A DNA stretch of 64,000 nt, from positions 1,304,501 through 1,368,500 of the forward strand of contig JBANSL010000014.1 in NCBI GenBank assembly GCA_037127255.1, in the 5' to 3' direction. Each line of letters begins with the position of its first letter. The first letter of the stretch is position 1. Shown in pieces: positions 11,930 to 25,200 of the stretch. This DNA comes from Persicaria tinctoria. Lineage: Eukaryota > Streptophyta > Magnoliopsida > Caryophyllales > Polygonaceae. Made by a program: the position numbers and the translations under genes. The notes below the pieces were generated by a model. That model searched no databases. It was not told the DNA's origin and saw nothing but the letters and a program-made list of their open reading frames with translations.

Positions 11930-14790
11930 TTTTAGAAACAAAAAGCTTCCATTCATTCGGGTAAATCATCCAGTCGGCAAAAGAAAACAAGAAAAGCTAA
12001 GTAACATAAGTGTTAGGCCGTAGCCCGGCCATGAAATGATCCACTCGATTTGCTTGTTGTCTTGCATAGGACCACTAGCATGCTATGAATTCCTCTACAA
12101 TCCGTCGTATTCCTCGCAACATAACTCCTATCTGCCATCGGATCCCGCTGCCCTGTTTGAGGTTTTGCACCAATGCTAAACAGTCCGGCCGTTTCGAAAA
12201 CTACACGTGTGATGTCAGCGTCTGCACACGCTCTAAGCACCCACGTACATTATGCTTTCCGCCTCAATGAACTCCACCTCCCCTATAGCTTGCAATCGTT
12301 GTGCGCCCATAAGGCACACCTGTCCCTGTTGCAACGTCACAATTATCTTTCACCCAGCCCGGTGTCGGTCATTGCCACTTTCATCCCTCATCCGATGCAC
12401 CAGCTCCCCATCCATTCTTCCTTGTGCCACTCGATATGCTTCAAGCTCCCTCGCAGCCTTATCGTACGTCCTTCTTGGCTCGGTCACCTGTCATTCAAAC
12501 ACGTAGGCATTTCGGGCCTTCCATGTCTCCCAAGCAAGCATGCACCATTCCTCAATCTCCTTCTTGGTCTTATAATTCATTAGGTGTTCCACACGGTTGA
12601 AAACACTCTTCCATCCCCGCCCTACCTTTTCGCATGTCCGAGAGTGCCTCCAAACTGCCTTGGCTCGACTGCACTAGAGAAGAACATAAGCCTCGTCTCT
12701 GTGTGTCCACACCAACAACACCTCTCCTCGACCGTGACTCTTCTCTTTACCAAATTGGCCCTACATGGGAGCACGTCCTTACATGATCGTCATACGAAGT
12801 TATGCACTTTCGGAAGCACATCTATCCTCCAAATCTTCCTCCATATCCTCTCTGTAGTCGTAGCATCCGACAATGACGCCCCATCTCTAGCAATCCGTCT
12901 TTCAATTGTCAAGTGGTATGTCGATCGCATCGAGAAGACCCCATTTCGTGTGTAGAACCACGTACACTCATCCTTCATGTGTGGATTTACTAGCCTCGTT
13001 TGAAGAACAGTATCAGCATCACAAGGCATAAATAAATTCCTCACCTCATCCTCCCTCCATCTACCAATGCTCTAATCTATTAATTCCGCCACTCGCATCA
13101 AGGGGTTGTACTATTGCGGCTTCACTAAGGGCTTGAAACTGCTAGGTCTTGGTAACCACTTATCTTCCCACACTCGTACATGCCCCCATCTATTGCCTCT
13201 CATCCCCTTAGGAGACTCCTCCATGCGTAGCTTGGATTGAAAGCCCACGTACTTTCGCTTCCATGAAAGATTGTGAGGGGAAGTATCAAGCCTTCATCAT
13301 CTTGTACAGTAGAGAATCAGTCTCTTGTAATAGCCTTCACCCTTGTCGAGCCAATAGAGCAATGTTGAAACACTCCATCTTTCTAAAGCTCATCCCTCCT
13401 CTCTCCTTCGGTTGGCATAGCCTGTCCCAACTCATCCAATGTATCTTCTGCTTCTCCTCTATGCTCCCTCACCAGAATTTGCACGTGATCTGTTCAATGT
13501 CCTTGCAAACCCCACTTGACATTAGAAAACATAACGTCATATAGGCGGGGATTGCTTGTGCCACTGACTTGATCAGAATTTCCTTCAATACTTGAGTAAG
13601 TGTCTTCTCTTTCCACCCGCTGAGCTTCTTCCAAACTCTCTCCTTGATATGGCTAAATATCACCTTCTTTGACCTCCATAATATTGTTGGGAAACCCAGG
13701 TACTTCTCATGTTTTTCCACCTCCCTCACCCCTACGATATGTTGGATCTCCATTTGCCTTCCCACAATCCCATTCTTGCTAAAGGACAATTCGGATTTCG
13801 CAAAATTTACTTGTTGTCCCGAAGCGTCTTCAATCTCCATGAAGTTGGAGGATATGAACAAGCTAGTTCCATGCTTTGTTGATAGGTTGCTTTTGCAAAA
13901 AGGACACTATCGTTCGCAAAGAATAAGTGTGAGACTGCAAGCGTCGATCTAACAATAGATATTCCGTTGATCCTTCCAAGCTGTTCACTATGTCTCATCA
14001 ATCCAGAGAACACTTCTGCACATAGCAAAAAAAGATAAGGAGGCAGAGGGTCCCCTTGCCTTAGCCTCTTGCTCGGTTCAATCACTTTCGTTGGGTATCC
14101 ATCCATCAAAACTGAGAACCTGACCGGCGACACACACTTCATGGTCAACCCAATACATCTCTCGTCAAACCCAAACTTTTGCATATAGTGCTCCAGAAAT
14201 CCCACTCTACTCGGTCATATGCCTTCGCCATGTCCAGTTTCAGCGCCAAGTACCCCTACTTCCTTGCCTTCCGAGTTTTCATGTGATGAAATAACTCAAA
14301 CGCCGCCAGCACGTTGTTCGTAACCAGTCTTCATGGCACAAACACGCTCTGACTAGGGGAGACCAACTTGCTTAGGCAATGTTTCAACCCGTTGACAAAC
14401 ACCTTGAACACAATCTTATAGAGCACGTAAACTGATTGGACGTAGGTTCTTCATTCCGCAAGGGTCCTTAACTTTCGAGATAAGTGTAATATAAGTATAG
14501 TTAAGGTCCCTTGGGAATTCAGCACCTTCGAGAATCTCAATGACAAATTTACACACATCCGACCCAACGAGATGTCAGTATCTCTAATAAAAGATTACTA
14601 ACATCCTATCAGGACCGAAGGATTTTGTGGGATGCAAGGAAAATAAGGCAGAACGTACCTCCTATTCAGTAAATGGTATTAGCAGCTCCAAGTTGTCCTC
14701 AGTTGATTATCAGTGGCTCGATTCCTTGAGTAGACGTCTCCGACAAAGCACGAGCATCGGTCTTAAATAGGTTTTGGAAATAATCTAATC
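11930..14790 (-). pseudogene. Degenerate LINE (L1-type non-LTR retrotransposon), RT to RNase H
   Basis: Minus-strand protein remnants occur in the order expected of a plant L1 ORF2. Reverse transcriptase remnants at about 14700-13470 carry the phrases NLRPISL, RQGDPLPPYLF and KYLGFP. A zf-RVT domain lies at about 13044-12790 (WFYTRNGVFSMRS, WRIDVLPKVHNF). RNase H remnants follow to about 12013. The catalytic FADD box reads FAND, and frames are broken repeatedly. A T run on the plus strand near 11928-11935 would be the 3' poly(A) tail. It is a dead copy; the 5' part (ORF1, endonuclease) was not found. Confidence 0.85.
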
Positions 14791-15419
14791 GAACTACTTA
14801 ATTTTAGTCACTTATGGAAATTTTTTAAATTTGACAAAATTAAACTTTTTTTTTTATCTTAGTCTAGTTCGATCAACTCAGTCGCTCTATATCTGGATCG
14901 GGTATTGTGTGGCTCGAGTTGACCCTCTCATTCACAAGCGTCTCCATATTTCAAAAGAAATTCGAATTTCAAACTCTTGACATGAGATGTAGTCCCACAA
15001 CCACTATGATTGGCATGACATGGAATTAAACTTTGAATCAAATCGAACCTCAATTTAGATCAAAATTTAAAATTTGCATTTTCGACTTATCCGATTAGAA
15101 TGAACTAGTTCGAATTAAACTTTTTTCCAGTCGAATCCAATTTTCAACTAGGCTCAAGCCGGGCGGATACAAACCGGGCGATAACCGATAGACCGGTCGT
15201 CGGATGAGGTCATTTTTCCCCCTTTTCTGAACCCCTTCTGGTTAGGGTTTTGGACCTTTCGTGTCTCATGCTTCAATCTCCAATTGTGGGGGTCCATTGG
15301 TCATATCACCGGCTCACACAGCCTCGACGAACAGTTCACCGAGATTTATCGGCATCCAAAGAGATTCGTGAGATTTATGTGCTTTCAATAGGTTTCCACC
15401 TCGAGTAGGAATTTCATAG
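14791..15419. other. Spacer and 5' UTR/promoter of the ARGLU1-like gene
   Basis: AT-rich spacer up to about 15200. From about 15240 the sequence becomes a plausible plant leader (GGTTAGGGTTTT near 15240) leading to the ATG at 15420. No other gene seen. Confidence 0.4.
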
Positions 15420-18143
15420 ATGGCTCGAAGTGTTTCTCGTTCTCCGTCTTACCGGCGGAGACATTCGCCGTCGCCGGTTAGACACAAGCACAGTCGTAGA
15501 ACTCGACGGGATCGGAGCCGCTCACCTCATAGCAGGTTTCAATTCAATTCCTTTTCACTCTCTGTTCGACGACGAGGAAATTCAACATCTATTACAATGC
15601 CTAGTAAAGAATTAGATTTAGCATTGAAGTCCTGTGTGTGGCTGAAGTTCGTTTATGCTGTTCTTATAACACTTGATGCCTACTTTCAAGCATGTATTGA
15701 GGATTTGGGAGAATCTGAACTGATTTTAGACACTGCTGTTTGTTTCAATCGTAATAGTAAGTGGAGTTTCTTATTAACTACAGTGAGAAGCATTTGAGCT
15801 TGATTGATTGAATGAATCTTATCTCTTTATAGTAAGATGAGTTCTGAAGAGCACCGTAAGGGAGAGCAAAAGGCCAATGAATCTTGATATCCAGTTATCA
15901 ATTGCTCGTACATTGTTAATTTATGAGTATTGATGAGTTCTGGCCTATGCTACTTGCAAGATTTACCATGGTGAATTATTGATAGTTTGCAGGATGTTGT
16001 GATAATGGAAAATTGAAGTGAAAACTGAAAAAAAGGGGCTGAAATTATAGTGAGAATATGTTCCACCGTGCACGGTGCACCTAGTCTATAATTCTAAATA
16101 TTGCACAAAACAAGTATCATTTTTTTTTAGTTATGCATATTGTTCCTCTTGTGCAGGAGACGGAGTCGATCTGGTTCTCCTCGTCAACGTAGAAGTCGCT
16201 CACCTGTAAGGCGCCGTAAGAGCCGTTCTCCAACACCACGACGTGTTAGGAGACACAAAAGTCGGAGCACCTCATCCTCACCTTTGCAGAAATCAAGGAG
16301 TCCTAGTGTTTCAGCATTGGAACGGAGGAATGCTCTTCTAAAACAGAAAAAGGAAGAAGAAGAAAAGAAAAGGTGGACATCTAAGTTTCGGTAGTTGATT
16401 TGAGTATTTGACCAATCATTTGCTTCTGTATCTGATTTGCATTTATACTTAGACGTGTGTAAACTTCTTAAAGCTCACACTCGATTGACATTATCTCCCA
16501 ACCAAACTCTTTATTAATCAACCAAGGATACCAGTTTATAGTTCGAACCACAAGTGTATTTTTCTGAATTTAGAAGCTGTGCAGCAAAGCATATATCCAT
16601 GTTGAAGGACATCAAATCAGTGACTGTACCAGCTTTATGTTGATAAGGACATGCCTTGTTAGACTTCAGTATTACTTTTGAATTTGTCATCAATCTTTAC
16701 CTATAATAAACATTTTTACTCTGAAATATCTCTTTCGCATTTCAGTTTTCTAATCATTGCACTGGTAGTTTGCACGGTGGTTGCTTTATCATTTTGTTAC
16801 ATGCTACCCCAGCTCTCCCAAGAGAGGGAAACACAATTTCGCCCAATGAGATGAATTAGTGTCATGTCTTGTAAGCTGTTATGAAATTGTGTTATTCTGG
16901 TTTTACGTTTAGATGTGAACATCCTACAGGTTGCTTGAGATTCTTTACAGGCTTTTCGGAAGGAAGCTTCTGCTATAGTTCCACTAATTATTTTGATGAT
17001 CTATTGCTGCGTCATTTATCTACTGTTGCCAGTGTTAAAAATCTCATTTGTTGTCCACCAGACATCTACTAGAGGTATGCTTTCTGTGGTTTAATAATAA
17101 TTTAACCGCAACCTGCCAGGTGAAAACTTTCTATTGCCTGCTGTTGCACGTCATTTCAGCAGAGATTTTTTCCACTTTTCCTTGGAATCAGTTTTCTGCC
17201 GAGGATTTGGATCAAAATAAAGGCTGTTTATGTGGAGTTGTCTTATCATTATTGAGCAAATTGCTATTAGTTGACTAGTTTGTGCTCCCTTGTCATTGCC
17301 GGCCACTTTTCTGATTGGACTGTATTATCTTTCATTGACTTGTGCACCTATGCTATCAGGGTTCAGCATGAAATAGAGCTAAAACTCTTAGAAGAAGAGA
17401 CTGCAAGGAGGATAGAGGAAGCAATACGGAAGAATGTTGAAGACAGGCTAAACTCCGAGGAAGTGAAATTAGAAGTTCAAAGGCGTACTAGAGATGGCAG
17501 GAAGAAACTGTTTGATGATGTCGCTACACAACTTCAAAGAGAGAAAGAAAGCGCTCTAGCAGAGGAAAGGCAGAAAGCTGTGAGTATCTTTTTATTTCCA
17601 ATCTTTCATCTATAATTTTGCTTTCTTCCTTAAACAAAACTTGGACATTATTGCATCTTTTGATATTATCAGTTTACTCTTGCATTTTATCAAACTTCAT
17701 ATGAAGCTTATAAAGAAATAATATTAATGAAAGGAAAGTCAGGATTTGATAGAATTAGATTGACAAATGATAACATAAAACATATATTGAGGGTTGGAGT
17801 TAATATAAGCTGAAACTTTGCCTCCATGCATTGTGGAAATGTGGGTTTGGAACACGTTTTTCATGCGATAAATTTTGAACAGGAACAAGAGCGGAGAGAG
17901 AGGGAGGAGCTAGATAGGGTGCTTGAAGAGAACCAAAGAAGGGTGGAAGAATCTCAACGGTTGGTGGCAATAGAGCTCCAGCGTAAGGAAGAAGAGCGAC
18001 AAAGGGAGCTGGAGATGATACAAAGGCAGAAGGAAGAGGCTGCTCGTAGGAAACGTCTAGAAGAGGAAGAAGAACGCGCCAACCAGATATTGTTCGGTAA
18101 ATCTAAACCCTGGCAGAAATCGTCTTTTGGGAATGGCCTGTAG
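15420..18143 (+). CDS. ARGLU1: Arginine/glutamate-rich protein (ARGLU1-like)
   Basis: Nuclear protein of the ARGLU1 family, which in animals links the Mediator complex with alternative splicing; the plant role is inferred. Four exons: 15420-15535, 16157-16372, 17360-17579 and 17883-18143. They give 813 nt, 270 residues plus stop, close to the roughly 273 of human ARGLU1, with consistent phases. Residues 1 to about 100 are an Arg/Ser domain with many RSRSP repeats. From about 105 onward the protein is a long charged coiled coil rich in Glu, Arg and Gln (motifs RRIEEAIRKNVEDRL and EEERANQILFGK). It ends SSFGNGL. The start is the first ATG and opens the RS domain. The gene looks intact, and intron 2 is nearly 1 kb. 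Confidence 0.9.
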
Positions 18144-20801
18144 GATTACATTGATGTGAAAAACGCCTAATCCTAGCTCTATCACCCCTATTCCGCAGAG
18201 ATGTATCAATGTTACCGGGTTCATATTACCATGGAATTCCTTTTCAAGGATCTTGTTGTCTTTAGTTGTTGGAGCTTGATATTGATGGAATATAGATGTT
18301 TGTGTAAGAAAGTTATTGGACAGGTTGTCTCAAGTAGGATGATAAATGGCATCCCCAAACTTACCAAAGAAGTGACAAATATCAACTAACTTCATCAAAT
18401 GGTCATTTTTTTAGCTTTAGACAAATCAATGAATTAGTCCCACCAACCCCTTACAAAGTTTTCTTTTAGATCCAATTTTACCAAACAAAACTAAAAAAAT
18501 ATAAAGTTTTTCATAGGCCTTAACTCATTGATGTAGTTCATGGTCTATTTGACACATTTTCTAGTATATTATAAGTTGTCAGCTTCTGCATTAGCACTTT
18601 TACTCAAAATCAACACCTTAATTATAAGAAATCAGCCCGATATATATTTACAACCATATTGAATCTCAATTCTCAAATGCCACTTTATGATGAGGAGAGG
18701 GGGCTTATGTTCAAACGAGGGCAGACCGCAGACATGTGGACCATTAGATTGTAAAAACGGACGGATGTGATTAGTGAATGTAAGCCCCAATTATGGGCCT
18801 GTGTGGGTCTCTTGACTCTCCGGTGTTTTCGGTATTCACGGTCTTCTATGGTTTTCATCGATTATCACATGGGCGATGATTTTATTGTAATACGTATATG
18901 TTGAGTTCGAGTCTTTCCTCCTTGTTTGATTTACGTTGTTTTTCCTTGTAATTTACCATGACGGTTAAATTGATCTGTTAACCTCTCAGTTTACCAGTCA
19001 ATGATTTGTTTTATATTTTGAATTTTTATATTTATATAGATTAGACGTAGCTGAGGAGGACCTCCAAACAAAAAATATTTTACTTATATTTTGAAAAATT
19101 GTATACTTAAGTCATTGGTGAACGAAAAGATTAACATTTTGTCGAACACCTACGAGCTACACAAAAACCCCAAACCACCAACACCGAAGAGAACGAATAT
19201 CCCCGCCTGAAAGTAATGAGGGAACGAGCTAGTGATCCTTCTCCACACCGAACTCTATATATCGATCAATCTCAACAAACAATCACGTACATACTCCGTA
19301 TAACGTTACATGTTTGTGTGGAAGAGTATAGTTTACTGTAACATAATTATATTTTGGGTAACCAAAAAATCATTGCAAATGTAATTATTCCTTATGAAGA
19401 TTCATTATAACATTCACGTAGAAGAATATAAGGGAAGATTGGAAGGTGTGGCCAACCCGGCGTAAAATATGTGCAACTCCTTAATTAATTCCATTTCTTC
19501 AAAGGCATGTTTTTAGATTTAAATCATGCCACTTACACACCCAATTAAGATCACAAATTAAACTACATAAGCTGCAGCCACTTATAACTTCATCATTACC
19601 ATTTACCAAACGAAGCGATAAATAAATCTTAATCAATGTGGTAATTTATTAAATCCTCGATCCAATGTATATTTAGCATTTACAAAATCAATAACTTTTG
19701 TCTAAAGACTCTAAACCATATGTTAGTTTTCTCTCAGAGGACATTTCCCACATTTAGCAATGCTCGTATGAACAATCGATCTCAAGATGCATGGCTAATT
19801 AGTGTTTGTGATGCTTGAACTCATGTCTAAAGATTCAATGCAAGTTCGGAGATTTTGGTAACATTAATCTCTTGTGAAGAAGAATTAGCTCTTTAATTTT
19901 TCTTTTAATACATGAAGCAATTAGGACAAACTAAGAACGATATGTAGACTACCTTAGGGGATTCTTTCCGATGAGAATCTGTAATTCTAAATCGGGTTGA
20001 GAATAGTAGTTGTATGACCTAAAAATACGAATTTGTTCACTGTTAACTTCCCTAAACATACGTGATGAATATGGACTGTTTGAGAGCAACATAGGTCCAA
20101 TAGGGAATAGAAATTAAATGATCATTTTTATTTTCCAATTCCACATGCCTTCAAGGGCATCTATAATATATATATATATAACAAGAAAAGTTGTGTGCAA
20201 GCCTCATTAATGTGTATCCAATTTATTTTTTTCTTTATTTTTTTCACAATTATATGTATATTAGTAAAAAATAATTATCCATTTAACTTTTGATTCAATA
20301 AGGCATTTAGTGTGATTAGGAGTTTCAATCAACCGTAACTCTTAGTGTTGCACTGATTTTATTCTTTATTTTTTTCACAATTATATATATATATATTAGT
20401 AAAAAATAATTATCCATTTAACTTGTGATTCAATAAGGCATTTATTGTGATTAGGAGTTTCAATCAACCGTAACTCTTAGTGTTGCACTGATTTTAGTGT
20501 GATCGATTGAGCGAATGAGCGCATGCATTTTGTTAATTCACAGTGTCTTTAGAGTTTCACAACATTTACTACGTACCCAACAGTTTCGCAACCTTACAAT
20601 TCTCACTTTAATTGTTTCATCCACCCTAATATAAATAGGTATTGACGGATTTTAGGTTTTCCGCATCATGGAACGTGTTCGGAGCCGATGAGCCATGATC
20701 GGAGGCTGTTTTCCAAAAGTTTTGTTTCAATTCCCTTTTCTATTTTTTTTTGCGGATATTGTTTTTAGGTTTAGGAAATATTTTTCTATGCTGTTGTGCA
20801 G
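18144..20801. other. Intergenic, AT-rich
   Basis: Contains the 3' flank of the ARGLU1-like gene, an (AT)n tract near 20168-20181 and the tandem duplication listed separately. No coding similarity recognised. Confidence 0.45.
20231..20495. repeat. Tandem duplication, two copies of about 130 bp
   Basis: 20231-20360 and 20362-20495 are nearly identical; both run from TTCTTTATTTTTTTCAC to TAGTGTTGCACTGATTTT. They differ by a few substitutions and the length of an internal AT microsatellite. Confidence 0.85.
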
Positions 20802-21215
20802 CCTCCGAGGCCGGCAAAAATGCGTGGGATTGTCACTTTCGATGAAAATTTCGGGGAGTACGTGGTACTCGGAGGTATCTCTTGATGCTTAGATCCTATT
20901 TTAAGTTGGTGTTTTATATATGTGTGGGATTGCGTGGGAAGTGATCGACTGTTTGTTGGTTTTGCAGGTGCTTGTGAATTCCAAAATGATTAGAGTATTA
21001 TGATATCTCTGGATGCTACATTCTTCGTCCCTGGACCATGAGCATTTGGGAAATAATGATTTTATGCAAATTAGCATAGCAAAGTATATCCCTGTGGCAG
21101 AGCCTAATAGTAAACAATGTGATGAAGGTGCTCTTCAAGTAGACAGTCGAACAATATTAAGTATTTGGATAATGGTGGAGTGCCTGAATTGTTTATTCTC
21201 CTTTTAGATGGAAAT

Positions 21216-22060
21216 TGTTATAATGTAATCCTAAGTTTTTGTCTTTGTATTTCATAGATCTAGGATGGCAAGTGTTTGGATGTAATAGACTAGTAGAGAC
21301 ATTTAATGAGCTAGCTAAGGCTATAGGTGTGGTCTTGAGGTTTTTTGGACACATCTAAGGGACCCCAAGACCATCTTGGTTCGGACCCTAGATGCACCAA
21401 GCCTCTACAAGACTAACCTATTGTGTGTGTGGGTGTGTGCTATACTCTGTGTTACAGCTTTGCATATCTCTGGATTGTGGGCCGGCCCAATCACTTGGAC
21501 AATATTCTCTTGTGAGAATAGAGTCCAAGCCCATGGCCTGCTTCCCACTTCTGGATCCCTTGCTGAACGTTGTAACCCTACTTAGCCACTCCCTCCTCTA
21601 TATATATGCTCCTGTTCATCATTTGGAGCGTTGATGAGAGAGAAGCTCCGACGGCAAGAAACCCTAAATCCAGAGCGAGGAAGAGTGAGACTGAAAGGCG
21701 GCACCTTTGCTCATCCATGGAGGCCTTGATTCCTGTCACTTGGAGTCTGCAAAGTCCTTATATGGATTGAAGAGCTGGAAAGGGGGCTTTTACCCTTTCA
21801 AATCTCTGAACCTTTACCTCTTTATATCTCTGCGTTTAGATTGCTAGCTCATTAAGCGTTTCTCGTCTGTGTTCCACACTTGTAACCAGATCTTGTATCT
21901 TTGTTCGAGTTTAGTGGTATTCTCGGGACCGGGTCTCCCCTCTTGAGGCCCCGCGGAGTAGGGAAACCGAACCGCGTTAACAAATCGCTGTGTTCTCTTG
22001 ATTTACTTTCGTTTATCTCGTTGAGAACTCGAATCGGTAGCTAACTGTTAGGGTTTTACA
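21216..22060 (+). repeat. 5' LTR of copia copy 1
   Basis: An 845-bp terminal repeat beginning TGTTATAATG and ending GGGTTTTACA. A TATATATA box lies at 21599-21606 inside a pyrimidine-rich tract and probably serves as the U3 promoter. Confidence 0.95.
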
Positions 22061-22064
22061 AATC

Positions 22065-22078
22065 TGGTATCAGAGCCC
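22065..22078 (+). other. Primer-binding site, initiator tRNA-Met type
   Basis: TGGTATCAGAGCCC lies 4 nt after the 5' LTR. It matches the complement of the initiator tRNA-Met 3' end, as is usual in plant copia elements. Confidence 0.9.
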
Positions 22079-22216
22079 TAGGTTCTGACTCCGAAAACCA
22101 AACCCTAGCTACTGTTTTCTGTTTATCCTTTCGCTGCGTTTACACTTTTGGTTTAGCGTTTTCTGAGTTGAGAGTTTCTAATTTTTTGTATCTCCTCTGC
22201 TGCAGGTACAAAAAGT

Positions 22217-25200
22217 ATGGCTGATAACTCCTTAAAAATTAAGGCCTTCGATGGAACCATGGACTTCCCCATGTGGCAGTTCAAGATGAAGGCCTTACTG
22301 ATGAAGGAGAAATGCTACAAGGCTGTCACCGAAGAGTTTCCTGCTGGGATGTCTGATGCAGACAAAAAGGAGCTCAAAGATCAGGCCTACTCCGAAATAG
22401 TTATCAGGTTGTCTGATGAGGTAGCTCGACAAGTGGTAACGATTTCTGAACCTAAAGCTCTCTGGAAAACACTTGAAGACACCTACATGAAAACTTCTCT
22501 GCCTAGGAAGATTTCTCTGTTATGTAGGTTGTTTACTTTCAAAATGAATGTTGGTCTCACTGTGCATGAAAACTTGGATAAATTTCTGAAAATGACACAG
22601 GAGATAGCAAAATGTGATGACAAGATAAAAGACACTCATCAAGCTGTTATTCTGTTAAACTCCTTGCCTTCACAATTTGACAACTTTAAGGATATTATTC
22701 AGTATAGCAGAGAAGAAATCACCAAAGATAAAATCATTGAAGCTGTTATTGAAAAGGATGAGGTCCTTAAAGTGTTTAAGTCTAAAACTGATTCTAGAAC
22801 TGATAGATCTGAGACTAAAACTGAAGTTCTGGTTGTGAAAGGCAAGCCTAAGAGTAATAACAACAACAAAGGTGGTCAGAAGAGTCAATCTGATAAAGAT
22901 AAATCATCTGAGAAAGGAAACAATGAGAAGAAGGGTTATAAGTGTCACTACTGTCATAATGAAGGTCATTTTGCTAGGGATTGTAGAAAAAAGAAAAGGG
23001 ATCAACAAAACAAGTCTAAATCTGAACCTGAGTTCACTGGTGTTGTTGAAACTTGTGATAGTTATCCCCAGGAATTACTTGTGTGTTCTTCTGAAAATGT
23101 TGCTGACAATGTTTGGATACTTGATTCAGGGTGTACTTTGCATGCTACCCCCAACAGAGCTTTCTTTTCTTCCATTACAATCTGCAATGGTGGTAAGGTA
23201 ATGTTAGGGGATCACACTGTCCTTGAAATCAAGGGCACAGGTAATGTTCCTATTAGAATGCATGATGGTAGGGTCAGGGTTATCCAAAATGTCAGGTGGG
23301 TGCCTGACTTGAGGAGAAACCTTCTTTCTGAGTCTGTGTTTGATGATATGGATTTCAACATCAACACATTTAGGGGTTGTAAGAATGTTTCCAGAAATGG
23401 AGTCATTCTTATAAAGACCATCAAAAAGGGAGGTCTATATCATGTGATAGGATCTCCTGAATTGAATGTGTCTACCCATGTGATTGATGTTGAAAATCTC
23501 ACTCATACTAAGATGTGGCATGATAGGTTAGGGCATATAGGTAACACTGGCATGATGCATCTGTTTAAAAATGGCATGATAAATTTTAAACCTTGTAATC
23601 TGGAATTCTGTGAAAACTGCATTTTTGGTAAGAAAACCAAGCATCCCTTCAACAAATCTACTTATACTGCTTCCAGCCCCCTTGAGTATGTGCACTCTGA
23701 CTTGTGGGGGCCTGCACAGATAGAGACAATAGGAGGAAGAAAGTACTTTCTTTCTCTTATTGATCACTACTCTAGAAAAGTATGGGTATATTTGTTAAGA
23801 TCCAAGGATGAGGCTTTTGAAAGCTTTAAGTCTTGGAATGCTATGGTTGAGAGTCAATCTAATTTCAAACTAAAAGTGCTAAGAACTGATAATGGTTTAG
23901 AGTTTTGCCATAAAGCCTTTAATGATTTCTGTAAAGAAAAAGGGATAAAGAGACATCTAACTGTCCCTGGCACCCCTCAGCAGAATGGCACTGCTGAGAG
24001 GATGAACAGGACCTTGCTTGAAAAAGCAAGGTGCATGCTCATTGGTGCTGGCCTTAAGAGTTCCTTATGGGGTGAAGCAGTTACAACTGCTGCCTATCTA
24101 ATCAATAGGACCCCATCATCTGTTGTGGACTTCAAAACTCCACAAGAGATGTGGTCAGGAAGGAAGCCTGACATTACACACTTGAAACCATTTGGTTGTA
24201 GTGCATATTCCCATGTATCTCAGGGAAAGCTACAACCTAGAGCTCAAAAGTGTGTAATGCTGGGTTATCCTGAAGGAACTAAAGGATATAGATTGCTTGT
24301 TGTTCAACCTGGAGCTTATAAATGCATAACTTCTAGAAATGTAACTTTTAATGAAAAGGAATTTCATTTCAAGAAGGTTCTAACACTTGAAACTGAGAAT
24401 GCAGGTACCCCAGAAGACCCTTCCCATGCTGAAGGATTCTATGATCCAAATGACCATGATGACATGGAGGATGATGAATTTGACATTGGAACTCCACAAG
24501 GCTCAAACAGTGGAAACTCAACCCCTGAGATTCAATCTCCAGAAGTTGAGGTGTCAAACTCTCCTCAAAACAGTGAGCATGGCTCACAAGGTAGTATCCC
24601 TACTCATTCCCACCAATCTGGTGGAAGTGTAAGTGACAGTACTTCATCACCCTCGAGCTCTCTTCAATCCTCTTCTACTGATACTTCTGCCTCTGATCAT
24701 GTCCCTTTGTCTGTTATGAATACTGCTGGAAATGTTGTGCCTGACTTGTCTAATTATCAACTTACTAGAGACAGAGAGCCTAGAGTTAGGATACCTAACA
24801 GAAGGTTCACCTCTAATATTGTTGAATTTGCTTTCTTGGCTGCTGAAACTGTGAAACATCTTACACCTGAGAGTTATGATCAAGCCATGAAAAGTTCTAG
24901 TGCTAATGAGTGGTTGAAAGCTATGCATGAAGAGTTACAGTCTATGTATGCTAACAAAACTTGGCTCTTGGTCCCTAAACCTAAAAAGGCTAAAGTTATT
25001 GAGTGCAAATGGGTTTACAAACTGAAAGATAGTATCACTCCCACTGATCCACCTAAGTACAAAGCTAGACTTGTAGCTAAGGGCTTTAGACAAAAGGAGG
25101 GGGTAGACTATAAGGATATTTTTGCACCTGTTGTTAAGTATAAGACTCTGAGACTCATGCTTGCTATTACTACTGTTAATGAATGGGAACTTGAACAGAT

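Noticed and set aside
12173..12955. Several plus-strand ORFs of 80-136 codons
   Set aside because: They are antisense to the minus-strand LINE remnants (zf-RVT and RNase H) and have no natural protein character.
20695..20892. 65-codon ORF as a complete small gene
   Set aside because: It crosses a probable splice acceptor and the first ProRS remnant in the wrong frame. It is a by-product of the pseudogene.
21376..21634. ORFs of 69 and 80 codons found identically at 26706-26964
   Set aside because: They lie inside the two LTRs of copia copy 1 and merely reflect LTR identity.
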